Positions 53,279 to 63,329 of a DNA stretch of 64,000 nucleotides are shown here, in pieces. The notes beneath the pieces were generated by a model, which was not told where the DNA came from, did not search any database, and was given only the letters and a program-made list of their open reading frames with translations. Within the stretch, counting starts at the first letter, position 1; each line of letters starts with the position of its first letter. The position numbers and the translations under genes were made by a program. The stretch comes from Pseudomonas vranovensis DSM 16006 (GTDB lineage Bacteria; Pseudomonadota; Gammaproteobacteria; Pseudomonadales; Pseudomonadaceae). The DNA lies in the NCBI RefSeq assembly GCF_000425805.1, contig NZ_AUED01000001.1:434001-498000 (forward strand), read 5' to 3'.

Positions 53279-54352
53279 TTAACGAAGTAACTGAGCGAGG
53301 GCTTTTTGCGCAAGGCTGCGGGTCAGTTCACCCGCGGGTAACGCCTGGCCCAGGCGCGCTGCCTGGCCAGACCAGAGGTTGCTGAAGTCGCTGCTGCCAG
53401 TGGGCTCGCTGATTGCCCGCAACGGCATCAACGCACCACCTGCCAGCGGAAAGTGCGGCACCAGCACGCTCATCGGCCCCAGTTCGCGCATGATCCGGGT
53501 ATTGATGCCGCGGGCCGGGCGGCCGGTGAACAGGTTGGTCACGGCGGTGTCGCTGTCCTTGGCGTTCTGCAGTGCCTGGCGATGAGCCGTCGACACCTTG
53601 GCTTCCGGGCACAACAGGTAGGCGGTACCCAGCTGCACGGCCGAGGCGCCCAAGGCCAGGGCGGCGACAATGCCGCGATGATCACCGATACCGCCGGCGG
53701 CGATCACCGGCACCTTCACGGCGTCCACTATCTGGGGCACCAGCGCCATCGTGCCGACCTGCGTGTTCAGGTCGTTGCTGAGGAACATCCCGCGATGACC
53801 GCCGGCTTCGTAGCCCATGGCAATGATCGCATCGCATCCATGCTGCTCCAGCCAGACGGCTTCGTCGACGGTGGTGGCGCTGGACAGCACCCTGGCCCCG
53901 GTAGCCTTGACCCGCTCCAGCAGGTCAGCGTCCGGCAGGCCGAAGTGAAAACTGACCACGGCAGGCTTGAACTGCTCGACCAACTGGCACGTGGCGTCAT
54001 CGAACGGTGCGCGGTTGGACACCGGCGTTGGCGCGTCGAAGTCGGCGCCCAGTTCCTCGTAGTAGGGCTTGAGTGCCTGCTTCCAGGCCGCGTCGCGGGC
54101 AGGATCGGGTTGGGGCGGTTGATGGCAGAAGAAGTTGACGTTGAGCGGGCCGGTGCTGGCCTGCCTGAAGGCTTCAAGCTCACTGCGGATCTGCTCAAGG
54201 CCCAATGTTGCGCAAGGCAAGGAGCCCAGGCCGCCGGCGTTGCTCACGGCAATTGCCATGGCCGAACCGGTGGAACCGGCCATTGGCGCCTGGATGATCG
54301 GCACTTCGATGCCGAACACGTCAAGAAGTCGGGTATCTGGCCAACGGTTCAT
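53279..54352 (-). CDS. Nitronate monooxygenase-like FMN enzyme
   Basis: A 357-residue TIM-barrel FMN protein of the NMO/2-nitropropane dioxygenase class: PIIQAPMAGSTGS (motif with FMN contact), VSFHFGLPDADLL with the catalytic His region, GYEAGGHRG, and VIAAGGIGDHRGIVAALALGASAVQLGTAYL for FMN phosphate. It oxidises alkyl nitronates such as propionate-3-nitronate. AAGGAAG precedes the ATG. Confidence 0.92.
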   Translation of the reverse strand: MNRWPDTRLLDVFGIEVPIIQAPMAGSTGSAMAIAVSNAGGLGSLPCATLGLEQIRSELEAFRQASTGPLNVNFFCHQPPQPDPARDAAWKQALKPYYEELGADFDAPTPVSNRAPFDDATCQLVEQFKPAVVSFHFGLPDADLLERVKATGARVLSSATTVDEAVWLEQHGCDAIIAMGYEAGGHRGMFLSNDLNTQVGTMALVPQIVDAVKVPVIAAGGIGDHRGIVAALALGASAVQLGTAYLLCPEAKVSTAHRQALQNAKDSDTAVTNLFTGRPARGINTRIMRELGPMSVLVPHFPLAGGALMPLRAISEPTGSSDFSNLWSGQAARLGQALPAGELTRSLAQKALAQLLR

Positions 54353-54380
54353 GCCTGGGCTTCCTTGTGCGGTGTGGCGA

Positions 54381-54551
54381 TTACAGGGCTTTGCTCACCT
54401 TGATGTCGGTGATTTTCTTGGCGTCGTCACCGTGCAGTTTTTCCAGCGCGGCCTGGACCTGCTCCGGCGCGTCGCTGCTGAGCAGGGCGAAGTCGAAACG
54501 ACGCTCGCCGTCGAGCTTGTACTTGATGACGTACTTGATGGTCTGGCTCAT
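54381..54551 (-). CDS. Small hypothetical protein (56 aa)
   Basis: Frame MSQTIKYVIKYKLDGERRFD ... ITDIKVSKAL, strand-helix alternation and good codon bias. ATG lies four bases after the stop of the DUF1883 gene, so the two are an operon. Unrecognised. Confidence 0.6.
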   Translation of the reverse strand: MSQTIKYVIKYKLDGERRFDFALLSSDAPEQVQAALEKLHGDDAKKITDIKVSKAL

Positions 54552-54555
54552 GGGC

Positions 54556-54858
54556 TTATCTCAGCTTCGAGGACGAACGGCGGATGATCTTGATGGTGTG
54601 GGTGAAGGTCGGCTTGGTCACGGCCGACAGCGCGCGAGGGCCGACGGTATCGATGGTGATGTTCCAGAATCCGGTGCTGGGCACAGTGATCTTGGCCGGG
54701 AAGTCGACGAACGCACCGCCGTGATAGGTGTGGCGCCCGCCATTCTTGAAGCTGCGGAAGTTGGCGTCGTTCATCAGGCGGATATTGCAGCGCTGGGAGC
54801 AGTGGATGACGACAATGTCATCCTCGTTGAGGTGCTCGCGCTGGTGTACGAATTTCAT
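54556..54858 (-). CDS. DUF1883 protein
   Basis: A 100-residue beta-rich protein: MKFVHQREHLNEDDIVVIHC at the start, FKNGGRHTYHGGAF in the middle and GFWNITIDTVG near the end, as in DUF1883. Function unknown. GGAGAG precedes ATG 54858; the 122 upstream codons of the open frame are rejected. Confidence 0.85.
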   Translation of the reverse strand: MKFVHQREHLNEDDIVVIHCSQRCNIRLMNDANFRSFKNGGRHTYHGGAFVDFPAKITVPSTGFWNITIDTVGPRALSAVTKPTFTHTIKIIRRSSSKLR

Positions 54859-55019
54859 GTTGCTCTCCGCAATGGATCTGTCGGCAAACCGAAACGATAC
54901 CATGATCACCGGTCGGGCTGGCGCCCTTCGTACCGGCCAGCGCGATAAATCTGCCAACGAAGGGAGCAAAATGGACTTGGCGCGGTCAGAGTGTCTTTCC
55001 GTGGTGGAGGTGTAGCTTG

Positions 55020-55370
55020 ATGAAGTGGGTTGTAGCAGCGCTGGCAGTGACATTGGGGGGTTGTGCAAGTGTTTCGGAGCTCGAAAACACCCCGGAAACC
55101 CTGAGCGTGATCTCCGGCAAAAAGCCTCAGGAGTACGCCGTTTGCGTGCAGCAGGAGCTGGCCGAGACCCGCGGCCCGCTGGAAGTGGAGAAGCACCACG
55201 ATGGCTTGCGTCTGGTCGTGCCACAGAAGGTCGGCGCCGGTCCCGCAGCGCTGGTCGACATCAACGAACGCGGTGGCGGCAGCAGTATCAAGTTGTATGA
55301 ACGCTTGAACAATTTCCCCTTGCGCCTGGGCGATGTAAAAACTGCAGCAACGCACTGCATCTCGGGCTGA
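55020..55370 (+). CDS. Small lipoprotein, paralogue of the 37120 lipoprotein
   Basis: A 116-residue lipoprotein with lipobox LGGC at residues 12-15. EYAVCVQQELAETRG, LRLVVPQK, ALVDINERGGG, KLYERLN and a final Cys align with the lipoprotein at 37120-37494. GGAGG lies nine bases before ATG 55020. Function unknown; outer-membrane anchored, probably with one disulfide. Confidence 0.72.
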   Translation: MKWVVAALAVTLGGCASVSELENTPETLSVISGKKPQEYAVCVQQELAETRGPLEVEKHHDGLRLVVPQKVGAGPAALVDINERGGGSSIKLYERLNNFPLRLGDVKTAATHCISG

Positions 55371-55525
55371 GTCCGTTCCGCTATTTAATAGCAAGCTAAT
55401 CGTTTCAGCTGGCGATTTGCCATTTTCTTGCGTCCTACAGCGTTGTCGCTGGCGGCGGATGGGCCTACTATCTGTTGGCTTATGACTAATAAGCCTAAGC
55501 TTATAACAAGAAAATGGAGTCCGTG

Positions 55526-56176
55526 ATGATCCCACTGGATCGAATCCTGATGAGCAGCCTGCTGCTGTTCTCAGTCACCACAGCTCATGCCGCAGACGGC
55601 CAGAAAATCTTCAGCCAGGGCGGGCAGAACCCCGCCGCAATGGCTTGCCTGGGTTGCCACGGCCCCGATGGCAAGGGCATGGCGGCGGCTGGTTTTCCGC
55701 GCCTGGCCGGGTTGCCTGCCGCGTACTTGAGCAAACAGCTGCACGATTTTCGTGACGGCACCCGCAAGAACCCAATCATGGAGCCACTGGCCAAGGCCCT
55801 CAGCGATGAGGAAATCCAGGCGGTCACCACCACCTTGGCGGCCATGCCGAGCGACCCGGTGGCCGATACCCGGCGCCGGCAGATGGCCGGCGACGCCACT
55901 CAGAAGCTGGCGCTGTATGGCGACTGGAGTCGCAAACTGCCTGGCTGCGTGCAATGTCACGGCCCTGGCGGCGTTGGGGTTGGCGAGCACTTTCCTCCAC
56001 TGGCGCATCAGCCGGCTGCTTACTTGGTGGCGCAACTCAACGCCTGGCGCGACGGCAGTCGCCGCAACGACCCGAACCAGTTGATGGTCGGTGTTGCCAA
56101 GGCGATGAGCGATGAAGAAATCAAAGCGGTTGCCGACTACTTCGCCAACCCAGCAAGCCCGGAGGTCAAGCCATGA
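55526..56176 (+). CDS. tsdB: Diheme cytochrome c4-type electron carrier (TsdB-like)
   Basis: A 216-residue exported cytochrome c4 with two haem sites, C41-L-G-C44-H45 and C141-V-Q-C144-H145, in two similar halves. The gene overlaps the next one by ATGA. In Pseudomonas the c4-type TsdB is encoded just before thiosulfate dehydrogenase TsdA and takes its electrons, the arrangement seen here. The symbol rests on that context. GGAG lies seven bases before ATG 55526. Confidence 0.8.
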   Translation: MIPLDRILMSSLLLFSVTTAHAADGQKIFSQGGQNPAAMACLGCHGPDGKGMAAAGFPRLAGLPAAYLSKQLHDFRDGTRKNPIMEPLAKALSDEEIQAVTTTLAAMPSDPVADTRRRQMAGDATQKLALYGDWSRKLPGCVQCHGPGGVGVGEHFPPLAHQPAAYLVAQLNAWRDGSRRNDPNQLMVGVAKAMSDEEIKAVADYFANPASPEVKP

Positions 56177-57087
56177 AACCATTGATGTTCGGGGCGCTGG
56201 CCCTGGCCTTGGGCACTGCCCACGCCGCACCGATAGCCATGGATGATCAGTCGCAGATCACGGTTCCGCCTTCCAGCGGCGCCCCGGGGTTTGCACCGCC
56301 TGCCGAGAGTGAACTGCCAGACAACGCCTTCGGCAAAATGGTCCGCCAGGGCCACGCCTTGTTTGTCGATACCCGGAGGATGATGCCCGACAAGGTGGGC
56401 AACGGTCTGAACTGCAGCAACTGCCATCTGGACCAGGGGCGCCTGGGCAATTCGGCTCCCTTGTGGGGCGCGTATCCCATGTACCCGGCGTACCGCAAGA
56501 AAAACGACAAGGTCAACACCTTCGCCGAGCGTATCCAGGGTTGCTTCCAGTTCAGCATGAACGGCACGCCACCGGCGGCAGACAGCCCGGAGATGACGGC
56601 CTTGTCGGTATATGCCTACTGGCTGGCGAGCAAGGCGCCGATCGGTGTGGAAACGCCGGGTCGGGGTTATCCCGAGGTGCCCAAGCCTGCCCTGGGCTAT
56701 GACTTCAAGCGCGGCGAGCAGGTTTACCAGCAGCAGTGCGCAATCTGTCACGGCGCCAATGGCGAAGGGCAGAAAGTGGCCAAGGACTACGTCATGCCGC
56801 CGCTGTGGGGCAAGGACTCGTACAACTGGGGCGCCGGCATGCACCGGATCAACACCGCCGCGTCCTTTATCAAGTACAACATGCCCCTGGGCAAGCCCGG
56901 CAGCCTGAGTGACCAGCAGGCCTGGGACGTCGCCGCCTTCATCAACCGCCATGAACGCCCGCAGGACCCGCGCCTGGTGGAAGGCTCGATCGAGAAGACC
57001 CGCCTCAAGTACCACGCCAATGACGGGGTCAACCTGTACGGGCAGAAACTTGACGGTGTATTGATCGGCCAGGGCACCGGCAAGTAG
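56173..57087 (+). CDS. tsdA: Thiosulfate dehydrogenase (TsdA-like), diheme
   Basis: A 304-residue periplasmic diheme cytochrome. Haem 1 at C81-S-N-C84-H85 (GLNCSNCHLDQGR) and haem 2 at C189-A-I-C192-H193. Cys124 in IQGCFQFSMNG matches the unusual cysteine that ligates the active-site haem of TsdA. It joins two thiosulfates to tetrathionate and passes electrons to TsdB. Signal peptide ends near residue 19. Operon with the c4 gene through a 4-base overlap. Confidence 0.85.
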   Translation: MKPLMFGALALALGTAHAAPIAMDDQSQITVPPSSGAPGFAPPAESELPDNAFGKMVRQGHALFVDTRRMMPDKVGNGLNCSNCHLDQGRLGNSAPLWGAYPMYPAYRKKNDKVNTFAERIQGCFQFSMNGTPPAADSPEMTALSVYAYWLASKAPIGVETPGRGYPEVPKPALGYDFKRGEQVYQQQCAICHGANGEGQKVAKDYVMPPLWGKDSYNWGAGMHRINTAASFIKYNMPLGKPGSLSDQQAWDVAAFINRHERPQDPRLVEGSIEKTRLKYHANDGVNLYGQKLDGVLIGQGTGK

Positions 57088-57175
57088 CGCCTTGTCACCG
57101 GCATGACGCCAAGTCGTCATGCCGGTGCAACACCCCTTCGTTGCAATGACTGCATCCCAGCAAGGAGAGGCGGCC

Positions 57176-58537
57176 ATGCGACTGTGTGTAATCGGAGCGG
57201 GTTATGTGGGGCTGGTGACGGCGGCCTGTTTTGCCGAAATGGGTAACCAGGTGGTATGCGTGGAGCGCGACCGGCAACGGCTCGCACGCCTGCAGCGCGG
57301 TGAATGCCCGATCCATGAGCCAGGCCTTGACGCGCTGCTCAAGGCGCAATTGGCAAGCGGTCAGTTGAGTTTTACCGAGGCACTGGAAAACGGCGTGGCG
57401 CAGGCCGATGTGGCCTTTATCGCTGTCGGAACACCCAGCCAGGAGGATGGCTCGGCTGATCTTGGTCATGTACTGGCCGTGGCCGACGCACTGGGACAAC
57501 TGCTGGTCCGGCCATGCCTTGTGGTCAACAAGTCGACCGTGCCGGTGGGCACCTGCGAACAGGTGGCCTGGCGTATCCTGCAGGGTCTCAAGGCCCGCGG
57601 GCTGAAGGTATCCGTGACGGTGGCGAGCAACCCGGAGTTTCTAAAGGAAGGCAGCGCCATCGACGACTTCATGCGCCCTGACCGGATCGTCCTGGGCTGT
57701 GACGACCCGCATGCCACGGCGTTGTTGCAGCGCCTGTACACCCCGTTCGTGCGCAACCATGATCGGGTGCTGCTGATGACCCCAAGGGCGGCCGAGTTCA
57801 GCAAGTACGCTGCCAACGCCTTTCTGGCGACGAAAATCTCCTTCATCAATGAGCTGGCCGGACTGTGCGCACGCCTCGATGTAGATATCGAGCAGGTGCG
57901 CCGTGGTATCGGCAGTGATACGCGCATCGGCACCCATTTCATCTACGCCGGCTGCGGTTATGGCGGCTCGTGCTTTCCCAAGGATGTACGGGCCTTGATC
58001 CATACCGCCCGGGCCGCGGACTATCCCACAGCCATACTCGATGCGGTTCAGGCGCGCAATGCACTGCAGAAAACCCTGCTGTTCCAGGCGCTGGTCCAGC
58101 ATTTTGGCGGCTTTGTGCAGGGCAGGGTGGTAGGGCTCTGGGGGCTGGCGTTCAAGCCTGGCACCGACGACCTGCGCGAGGCACCGAGCCTGGTGTTGAT
58201 CGAGGCGCTGCTGGCAGCCGGAGCGCGGGTCCAGGCCACTGATCCTGCGGCCCTGGAAGGTGTGGCGCAGCGTTATCCCGAGGCCGTGGCCAGTGGCCGC
58301 CTGCGTTTGTCGGGCAACCCCTACGGGTGCGCCGAAGGCGCCGACGCCCTGGTGTTGGTGACCGAATGGAAGCAATACCGACAACCTGATTGGCCGCGTT
58401 TGCGCGGCCTGATGCGTATGCCCGTGGTCTTCGATGGGCGCAATATTTATGATCCGGGGGAACTATCTCCACTAGGATTTCTCTATCATGGCATCGGTCG
58501 CCCGGTGGCAGGGCATTGTAAGGTGACTGCTGCCTGA
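57176..58537 (+). CDS. ugd: UDP-glucose 6-dehydrogenase
   Basis: A 453-residue enzyme: NAD-binding GAGYVGLVTAACFAEMGN at residues 7-24, SNPEFLKEG near 151, and catalytic Cys266 in GYGGSCFPKD. It oxidises UDP-glucose to UDP-glucuronate in two steps for surface polysaccharide. ATG 57176 has AAGGAGAGG upstream. galU follows on the same strand, which supplies the substrate. Confidence 0.95.
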   Translation: MRLCVIGAGYVGLVTAACFAEMGNQVVCVERDRQRLARLQRGECPIHEPGLDALLKAQLASGQLSFTEALENGVAQADVAFIAVGTPSQEDGSADLGHVLAVADALGQLLVRPCLVVNKSTVPVGTCEQVAWRILQGLKARGLKVSVTVASNPEFLKEGSAIDDFMRPDRIVLGCDDPHATALLQRLYTPFVRNHDRVLLMTPRAAEFSKYAANAFLATKISFINELAGLCARLDVDIEQVRRGIGSDTRIGTHFIYAGCGYGGSCFPKDVRALIHTARAADYPTAILDAVQARNALQKTLLFQALVQHFGGFVQGRVVGLWGLAFKPGTDDLREAPSLVLIEALLAAGARVQATDPAALEGVAQRYPEAVASGRLRLSGNPYGCAEGADALVLVTEWKQYRQPDWPRLRGLMRMPVVFDGRNIYDPGELSPLGFLYHGIGRPVAGHCKVTAA

Positions 58538-58584
58538 TTAGACTGCGCCGAATTTCGTACGCAAAGCCCTTGTTAAGGACGTTT

Positions 58585-59424
58585 ATGATCAAGAAATGCT
58601 TGTTCCCGGCAGCCGGTTACGGCACCCGCTTCCTGCCTGCTACCAAAGCCATGCCCAAGGAAATGCTGCCGGTGGTGAACAAGCCACTGATCCAGTACGG
58701 CGTTGAAGAAGCGCTGGAAGCTGGATTGAACGAGATTTCCATCGTTACCGGTCGCGGCAAGCGTGCCCTGGAAGACCACTTCGACATCAGCTACGAGCTG
58801 GAAAACCAGATCAAGGGCACCGACAAGGAGAAGTACCTGGTCGGTATTCGCCGTCTACTCGACGAGTGCTCGTTCTCCTACACCCGTCAGACCGAAATGA
58901 AAGGCCTGGGCCACGCCATCCTCACTGGCCGCCCGCTGATCGGCGACGAGCCGTTCGCGGTCGTGCTGGCTGACGACCTGTGCGTCAACCTCGAAGGTGA
59001 CGGTGTGCTGCAACAGATGGTCAAGCTGTACAACCAGTTCCGCTGCTCGATCGTTGCCATCCAGGAAGTCGACCCGCAGGAAACCAACAAGTACGGCGTG
59101 ATCTCCGGCGAGATGATCCGTGACGACATCTATCGTGTGAACAGCATGGTCGAGAAGCCGGCACCTGAAGACGCCCCGTCGAACCTGGCCATTATCGGCC
59201 GCTACATCCTGACCCCGGATATCTTCAAGCTGATCGAAGAAACCGAGCCAGGCAAAGGCGGCGAGATCCAGATCACCGATGCCCTGATGAAACAGGCACA
59301 GAACGGTTGCGTGATTGCCTACAAGTTCAAAGGCAAGCGTTTTGACTGCGGTGGCGCTGAAGGCTACATCGAGGCGACCAACTTCTGCTTCGAAAACTTC
59401 TACAAGACCGGCAAAGCCTACTGA
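58585..59424 (+). CDS. galU: UTP-glucose-1-phosphate uridylyltransferase
   Basis: A 279-residue nucleotidyltransferase: PAAGYGTRFLPATKAMPKEM binds UTP, VNKPLIQYGVEEA follows, and VVLADD is the metal site. It makes UDP-glucose for LPS, trehalose and exopolysaccharide. AAGGA lies eight bases before ATG 58585. Ends at a strong terminator. Confidence 0.97.
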   Translation: MIKKCLFPAAGYGTRFLPATKAMPKEMLPVVNKPLIQYGVEEALEAGLNEISIVTGRGKRALEDHFDISYELENQIKGTDKEKYLVGIRRLLDECSFSYTRQTEMKGLGHAILTGRPLIGDEPFAVVLADDLCVNLEGDGVLQQMVKLYNQFRCSIVAIQEVDPQETNKYGVISGEMIRDDIYRVNSMVEKPAPEDAPSNLAIIGRYILTPDIFKLIEETEPGKGGEIQITDALMKQAQNGCVIAYKFKGKRFDCGGAEGYIEATNFCFENFYKTGKAY

Positions 59425-59441
59425 TATTTCGGTGTTGTATG

Positions 59442-59468
59442 AAAAAGCCACCTTCGGGTGGCTTTTTT
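59442..59468 (+). terminator. galU terminator
   Basis: AAAAAGCCACC-ttcg-GGTGGCTTTTTT, stable tetraloop hairpin with U-run. Confidence 0.9.
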
Positions 59469-59519
59469 GTTTGCGGCCCCTGACAGGGGGTATGCTGTCG
59501 GCCTGGCAAGGAGACTGAA

Positions 59520-60875
59520 ATGGCCCATGATTTTGATCTGTTCGTAATTGGCGCCGGTTCCGGCGGTGTGCGCGCGGCGCGTTTTGCTGCCGGATTCGGT
59601 GCGAAAGTGGCGGTGGCCGAAAGCCGCTACCTGGGTGGTACTTGCGTCAACGTTGGCTGCGTGCCGAAAAAACTGCTGGTGTATGGCGCCCACTTTTCCG
59701 ATGACTTCGAGCAGGCGGCAGGCTTTGGCTGGACGCTGGAAGATGCCCAGTTCGACTGGGGTCAACTGATCGCCAACAAGAATCGCGAGATCGAGCGGCT
59801 CAACGGCATCTACCGCAACTTGCTGGTCAACAGCGGGGTGACCCTGCTCGAAGGACACGCCAGGCTCACCGGCGCCCACGAAGTGGAAGTCGATGGCCAG
59901 CGCTACAGCGCCAAGAACATCCTCATCGCCACCGGCGGCTGGCCGCAGATCCCCGACATCCCGGGCAAGGACCTGGCGATCAGCTCCAACGAGGCGTTCT
60001 ACCTCAAGGAACTGCCCAAGCGCGTGCTGGTCGTGGGCGGCGGCTACATTGCTGTCGAGTTCGCCGGTATCTTCCAGGGGCTCGGCGCCAAGACTTCGCT
60101 GCTGTACCGCGGCGACCTGTTCCTGCGCGGCTTCGACGGCGGGGTGCGTACCCACCTCAAGGAAGAGCTGGAAAAGCGCGGCATGGACCTGCAGTTCAAC
60201 AGCGACATCCAGCGTATCGACCGCCAGGACGACGGCAGCCTCAAGGCCACCCTCAAGGACGGACGCGAGCTGGTAGCCGACTGCGTGTTCTACGCCACGG
60301 GCCGTCGGCCGATGCTCGACAACCTGGGCCTGGAAAACACTGGGGTCGAGCTGGACCCGCGTGGCTTCATCCGCGTCGATGACCTTTATCAGACCACCGA
60401 ACCCTCGATCCTGGCCATTGGCGATGTGATTGGCCGCGTGCAACTGACCCCGGTCGCCCTGGCCGAAGGCATGGCCGTTGCTCGGCGCCTGTTCAAGCCT
60501 GAGCAGTACCGCCCGGTGGACTACCAGAACATTCCGACGGCGGTGTTCAGCCAGCCGCCAATTGGCACCGTGGGCCTGACCGAAGAGCAGGCGCTGGAGC
60601 AGGGGCACCAGGTGCAGGTCTTCGAGAGCCGCTTCCGGCCAATGAAGTTGACCCTGACCCAGGTGCAGGAAAAGACCTTGATGAAGCTGGTGGTCGATGC
60701 CGAAACCGACCGCGTGCTGGGTTGCCACATGGTCGGCCCGGATGCGGGCGAGATCATCCAGGGCCTGGGCATTGCGCTCAAGGCCGGTGCCACCAAGCAG
60801 CAGTTCGATGAGACCATCGGGGTACACCCTACGGCGGCGGAGGAGTTCGTTACGCTGCGTACGCCTGCTCGTTGA
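59520..60875 (+). CDS. gor: Glutathione-disulfide reductase
   Basis: A 451-residue FAD enzyme: FAD-binding [14 protein letters not shown], redox pair Cys42/Cys47 in [18 protein letters not shown]-binding [13 protein letters not shown] near 174 and the C-terminal HPTAAEE with the catalytic His-Glu. Reduces GSSG with NADPH. Monocistronic, followed by a REP palindrome. Confidence 0.95.
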   Translation: MAHDFDLFVIGAGSGGVRAARFAAGFGAKVAVAESRYLGGTCVNVGCVPKKLLVYGAHFSDDFEQAAGFGWTLEDAQFDWGQLIANKNREIERLNGIYRNLLVNSGVTLLEGHARLTGAHEVEVDGQRYSAKNILIATGGWPQIPDIPGKDLAISSNEAFYLKELPKRVLVVGGGYIAVEFAGIFQGLGAKTSLLYRGDLFLRGFDGGVRTHLKEELEKRGMDLQFNSDIQRIDRQDDGSLKATLKDGRELVADCVFYATGRRPMLDNLGLENTGVELDPRGFIRVDDLYQTTEPSILAIGDVIGRVQLTPVALAEGMAVARRLFKPEQYRPVDYQNIPTAVFSQPPIGTVGLTEEQALEQGHQVQVFESRFRPMKLTLTQVQEKTLMKLVVDAETDRVLGCHMVGPDAGEIIQGLGIALKAGATKQQFDETIGVHPTAAEEFVTLRTPAR

Positions 60876-60888
60876 GGGTAGAGCTATT

Positions 60889-60933
60889 GCGGGGCAAGCC
60901 CGCTCCTAGAACGTAGGAGCGGGCTTGCCCCGC
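60889..60933. repeat. REP palindrome downstream of gor
   Basis: Perfect 20-base arms (GCGGGGCAAGCCCGCTCCTA and complement) around GAACG. This is the common P. putida-type repetitive extragenic palindrome and probably serves as transcript end for gor. Confidence 0.85.
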
Positions 60934-61080
60934 GATGCTTCCATCCATTCCCTTCTATTAATACTCTCCCGTTATAGCCAAAACCAATCAGCAGCATCAG
61001 CTTTGCCAATGAGCATTGAGCCGGTGTATTAGCTACGATTCTCCCATCAGATTTTTCAACCCCCTGAAGGAGAGTCACTC

Positions 61081-61644
61081 ATGCCTATCATCAACAGCCA
61101 GGTAAAACCGTTCAAAGCCACTGCTTACCACCAGGGCAAGTTCGTCGAAGTGTCTGAAGCCAACCTCAAGGGCAAATGGTCCGTGGTGTTCTTCTACCCA
61201 GCCGACTTCACTTTCGTCTGCCCGACCGAGCTGGGCGACCTGGCCGACAACTACGCCGAGTTCAAAGACCTGGGCGTTGAAATCTACGGCGTGTCCACCG
61301 ACACCCACTTCACCCACAAAGCCTGGCACGACACTTCGGACACCATCGGCAAGATCCAGTACCCGCTGATCGGTGACCCGACCCACGTCATCTCGCGCAA
61401 CTTCGACGTGCTGATCGAAGAAGCCGGTATCGCTGACCGTGGCACTTTCGTGATCAACCCGGAAGGCCAGATCAAGATCGTCGAACTGAACGACGGTGGT
61501 GTCGGCCGTGACGCCAGCGAGCTGCTGCGCAAGATCAAGGCTGCCCAGTACGTTGCTGCCCACCCAGGCGAAGTCTGCCCGGCCAAGTGGAAAGAAGGCG
61601 AAGCCACTCTGGCGCCATCGCTGGACCTGGTCGGCAAGATCTAA
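61081..61644 (+). CDS. ahpC: Alkyl hydroperoxide reductase peroxiredoxin
   Basis: A 187-residue typical 2-Cys peroxiredoxin: peroxidatic Cys47 in FVCPTEL and resolving Cys166 in GEVCPAKW. Detoxifies H2O2 and organic peroxides with AhpF. AAGGAGAG is an excellent ribosome site. A terminator separates it from ahpF, so AhpC may be made in excess. Confidence 0.97.
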   Translation: MPIINSQVKPFKATAYHQGKFVEVSEANLKGKWSVVFFYPADFTFVCPTELGDLADNYAEFKDLGVEIYGVSTDTHFTHKAWHDTSDTIGKIQYPLIGDPTHVISRNFDVLIEEAGIADRGTFVINPEGQIKIVELNDGGVGRDASELLRKIKAAQYVAAHPGEVCPAKWKEGEATLAPSLDLVGKI

Positions 61645-61702
61645 GACCGTGAGCCAGCCGAGGGCGGTGGTCTGCCGCACCTGACGTTGTCACCGCCCCG
61701 CA

Positions 61703-61734
61703 AAAACGCCCGGGCGCTTTCGCCCGGGCGTTTT
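61703..61734 (+). terminator. Attenuating terminator between ahpC and ahpF
   Basis: AAAACGCCCGGGCG-cttt-CGCCCGGGCGTTTT, strong hairpin in the 122-base gap; explains unequal expression of the two genes. Confidence 0.85.
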
Positions 61735-61766
61735 ACTTTCTACCGTTTGAAAAAGGAATCGCCCGT

Positions 61767-63329
61767 ATGTTGGACGCCACGCTTAAAACTCAGTTGAAAG
61801 CCTACCTGGAGCGGGTCACTCAGCCGATCGAGATCGTTGCTTCCCTCGATGACGGCGCGAAATCCCGCGAATTGCGCGACTTGCTGGTAGAAATCGCCGG
61901 CCTGTCGAACCTGATTACCCTGCGCGAAGACGGCAGCGACGCCCGTCGTCCTTCGTTTTCGCTCAATCGGCCCGGGGCAGACATCAGCCTGCGCTTTGCC
62001 GGCATCCCCATGGGCCACGAATTCACCTCGCTGGTGCTCGCCCTGCTGCAAGTCGGCGGTCATCCGTCCAAGGCCGGCGCGGAAGTCATCGAGCAGATCA
62101 GCGCCCTCAAGGGTAAATTCAACTTTGAAACCTACTTCTCGCTGTCGTGCCAGAACTGCCCGGACGTGGTCCAGGCGCTGAACCTGATGGCAGTGCTCAA
62201 CCCCAACGTGCGTCACGTTGCCATCGACGGTGCGTTGTTCCAGGCCGAAGTCGACTCGCGCAAGGTCATGGCCGTGCCGAGTGTCTACCTCAACGGTGAA
62301 GTTTTCGGCCAGGGCCGCATGGGCCTGGAAGAGATACTCGCCAAGCTGGACACCAGCGCAGGTGAACGCCAGGCCGAGAAGATCAACGCCAAGGACGCCT
62401 TTGACGTGCTGGTGGTCGGCGGTGGCCCGGCCGGCGCCGCAGCGGCCATTTATGCCGCGCGCAAAGGCATTCGCACCGGTGTTGCCGCGGAGCGCTTCGG
62501 CGGCCAGGTGCTCGACACCATGGCCATCGAGAACTTCATCTCGGTGCAGGAAACCGAAGGCCCGAAACTGGCCATGGCGCTGGAAGAGCACGTCAAGCAG
62601 TACGACGTCGACATCATGAACCTGCAGCGCGGTGAAGCGCTGATCCCGGCCACGGACGGCGGCCTGCATGAAGTACGCCTGGCCAGTGGCGCCTCGCTCA
62701 AGGCCAAGGCCGTCATCCTGGCCACTGGTGCCCGCTGGCGCGAAATGAACGTGCCGGGTGAAAAAGAGTACCGCAGCCGTGGCGTTGCCTACTGCCCGCA
62801 CTGCGACGGCCCCCTGTTCAAAGGCAAGCGCGTGGCGGTGATCGGTGGCGGAAACTCCGGTGTGGAAGCGGCCATCGACCTGGCCGGTATCGTCGCCCAC
62901 GTGACCCTGATCGAGTTCGACAGCCAGTTGCGCGCCGACGCCGTGTTGCAACGCAAGCTGCACAGCCTGCCGAACGTCAAGGTCATTACCAGCGCCTTGA
63001 CCACCGAAGTGCTGGGCGACGGCGAGAAGGTCAACGGCCTGCGCTACAAAGACCGCAATAGCGATGAGCTGCATGACATCGCGCTGGAAGGCATCTTTGT
63101 ACAGATCGGCTTGCTGCCCAACACTGACTGGCTCAAGGGCACGCTGGAGCTGTCTCCGCGTGGCGAGATCATTGTTGATGCCCGTGGCCAGACCAACCTG
63201 CCGGGTGTGTTTGCCGCAGGTGATGTGACCACGGTGCCGTACAAGCAGATCGTGATTGCCGTGGGTGAGGGCGCCAAGGCTTCGCTGGCCGCCTTTGATC
63301 ACTTGATCCGGACGTCGGCTCCGGCTTGA
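61767..63329 (+). CDS. ahpF: Alkyl hydroperoxide reductase flavoprotein subunit
   Basis: A 520-residue flavoenzyme: N-terminal double thioredoxin-fold with C128-Q-N-C131, FAD domain [22 protein letters not shown](P)H domain [17 protein letters not shown] and the redox pair CPHC near 345. Transfers electrons from NADH to AhpC. AAGGAA lies before the ATG. The 3' end overlaps the convergent AraC gene by 31 bases. Confidence 0.97.
   Translation: MLDATLKTQLKAYLERVTQPIEIVASLDDGAKSRELRDLLVEIAGLSNLITLREDGSDARRPSFSLNRPGADISLRFAGIPMGHEFTSLVLALLQVGGHPSKAGAEVIEQISALKGKFNFETYFSLSCQNCPDVVQALNLMAVLNPNVRHVAIDGALFQAEVDSRKVMAVPSVYLNGEVFGQGRMGLEEILAKLDTSAGERQAEKINAKDAFDVLVVGGGPAGAAAAIYAARKGIRTGVAAERFGGQVLDTMAIENFISVQETEGPKLAMALEEHVKQYDVDIMNLQRGEALIPATDGGLHEVRLASGASLKAKAVILATGARWREMNVPGEKEYRSRGVAYCPHCDGPLFKGKRVAVIGGGNSGVEAAIDLAGIVAHVTLIEFDSQLRADAVLQRKLHSLPNVKVITSALTTEVLGDGEKVNGLRYKDRNSDELHDIALEGIFVQIGLLPNTDWLKGTLELSPRGEIIVDARGQTNLPGVFAAGDVTTVPYKQIVIAVGEGAKASLAAFDHLIRTSAPA

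Noticed and set aside
59418..60827. Long open frame antisense to gor
   Set aside because: Shadow of the glutathione reductase gene; no domain and no ribosome site.
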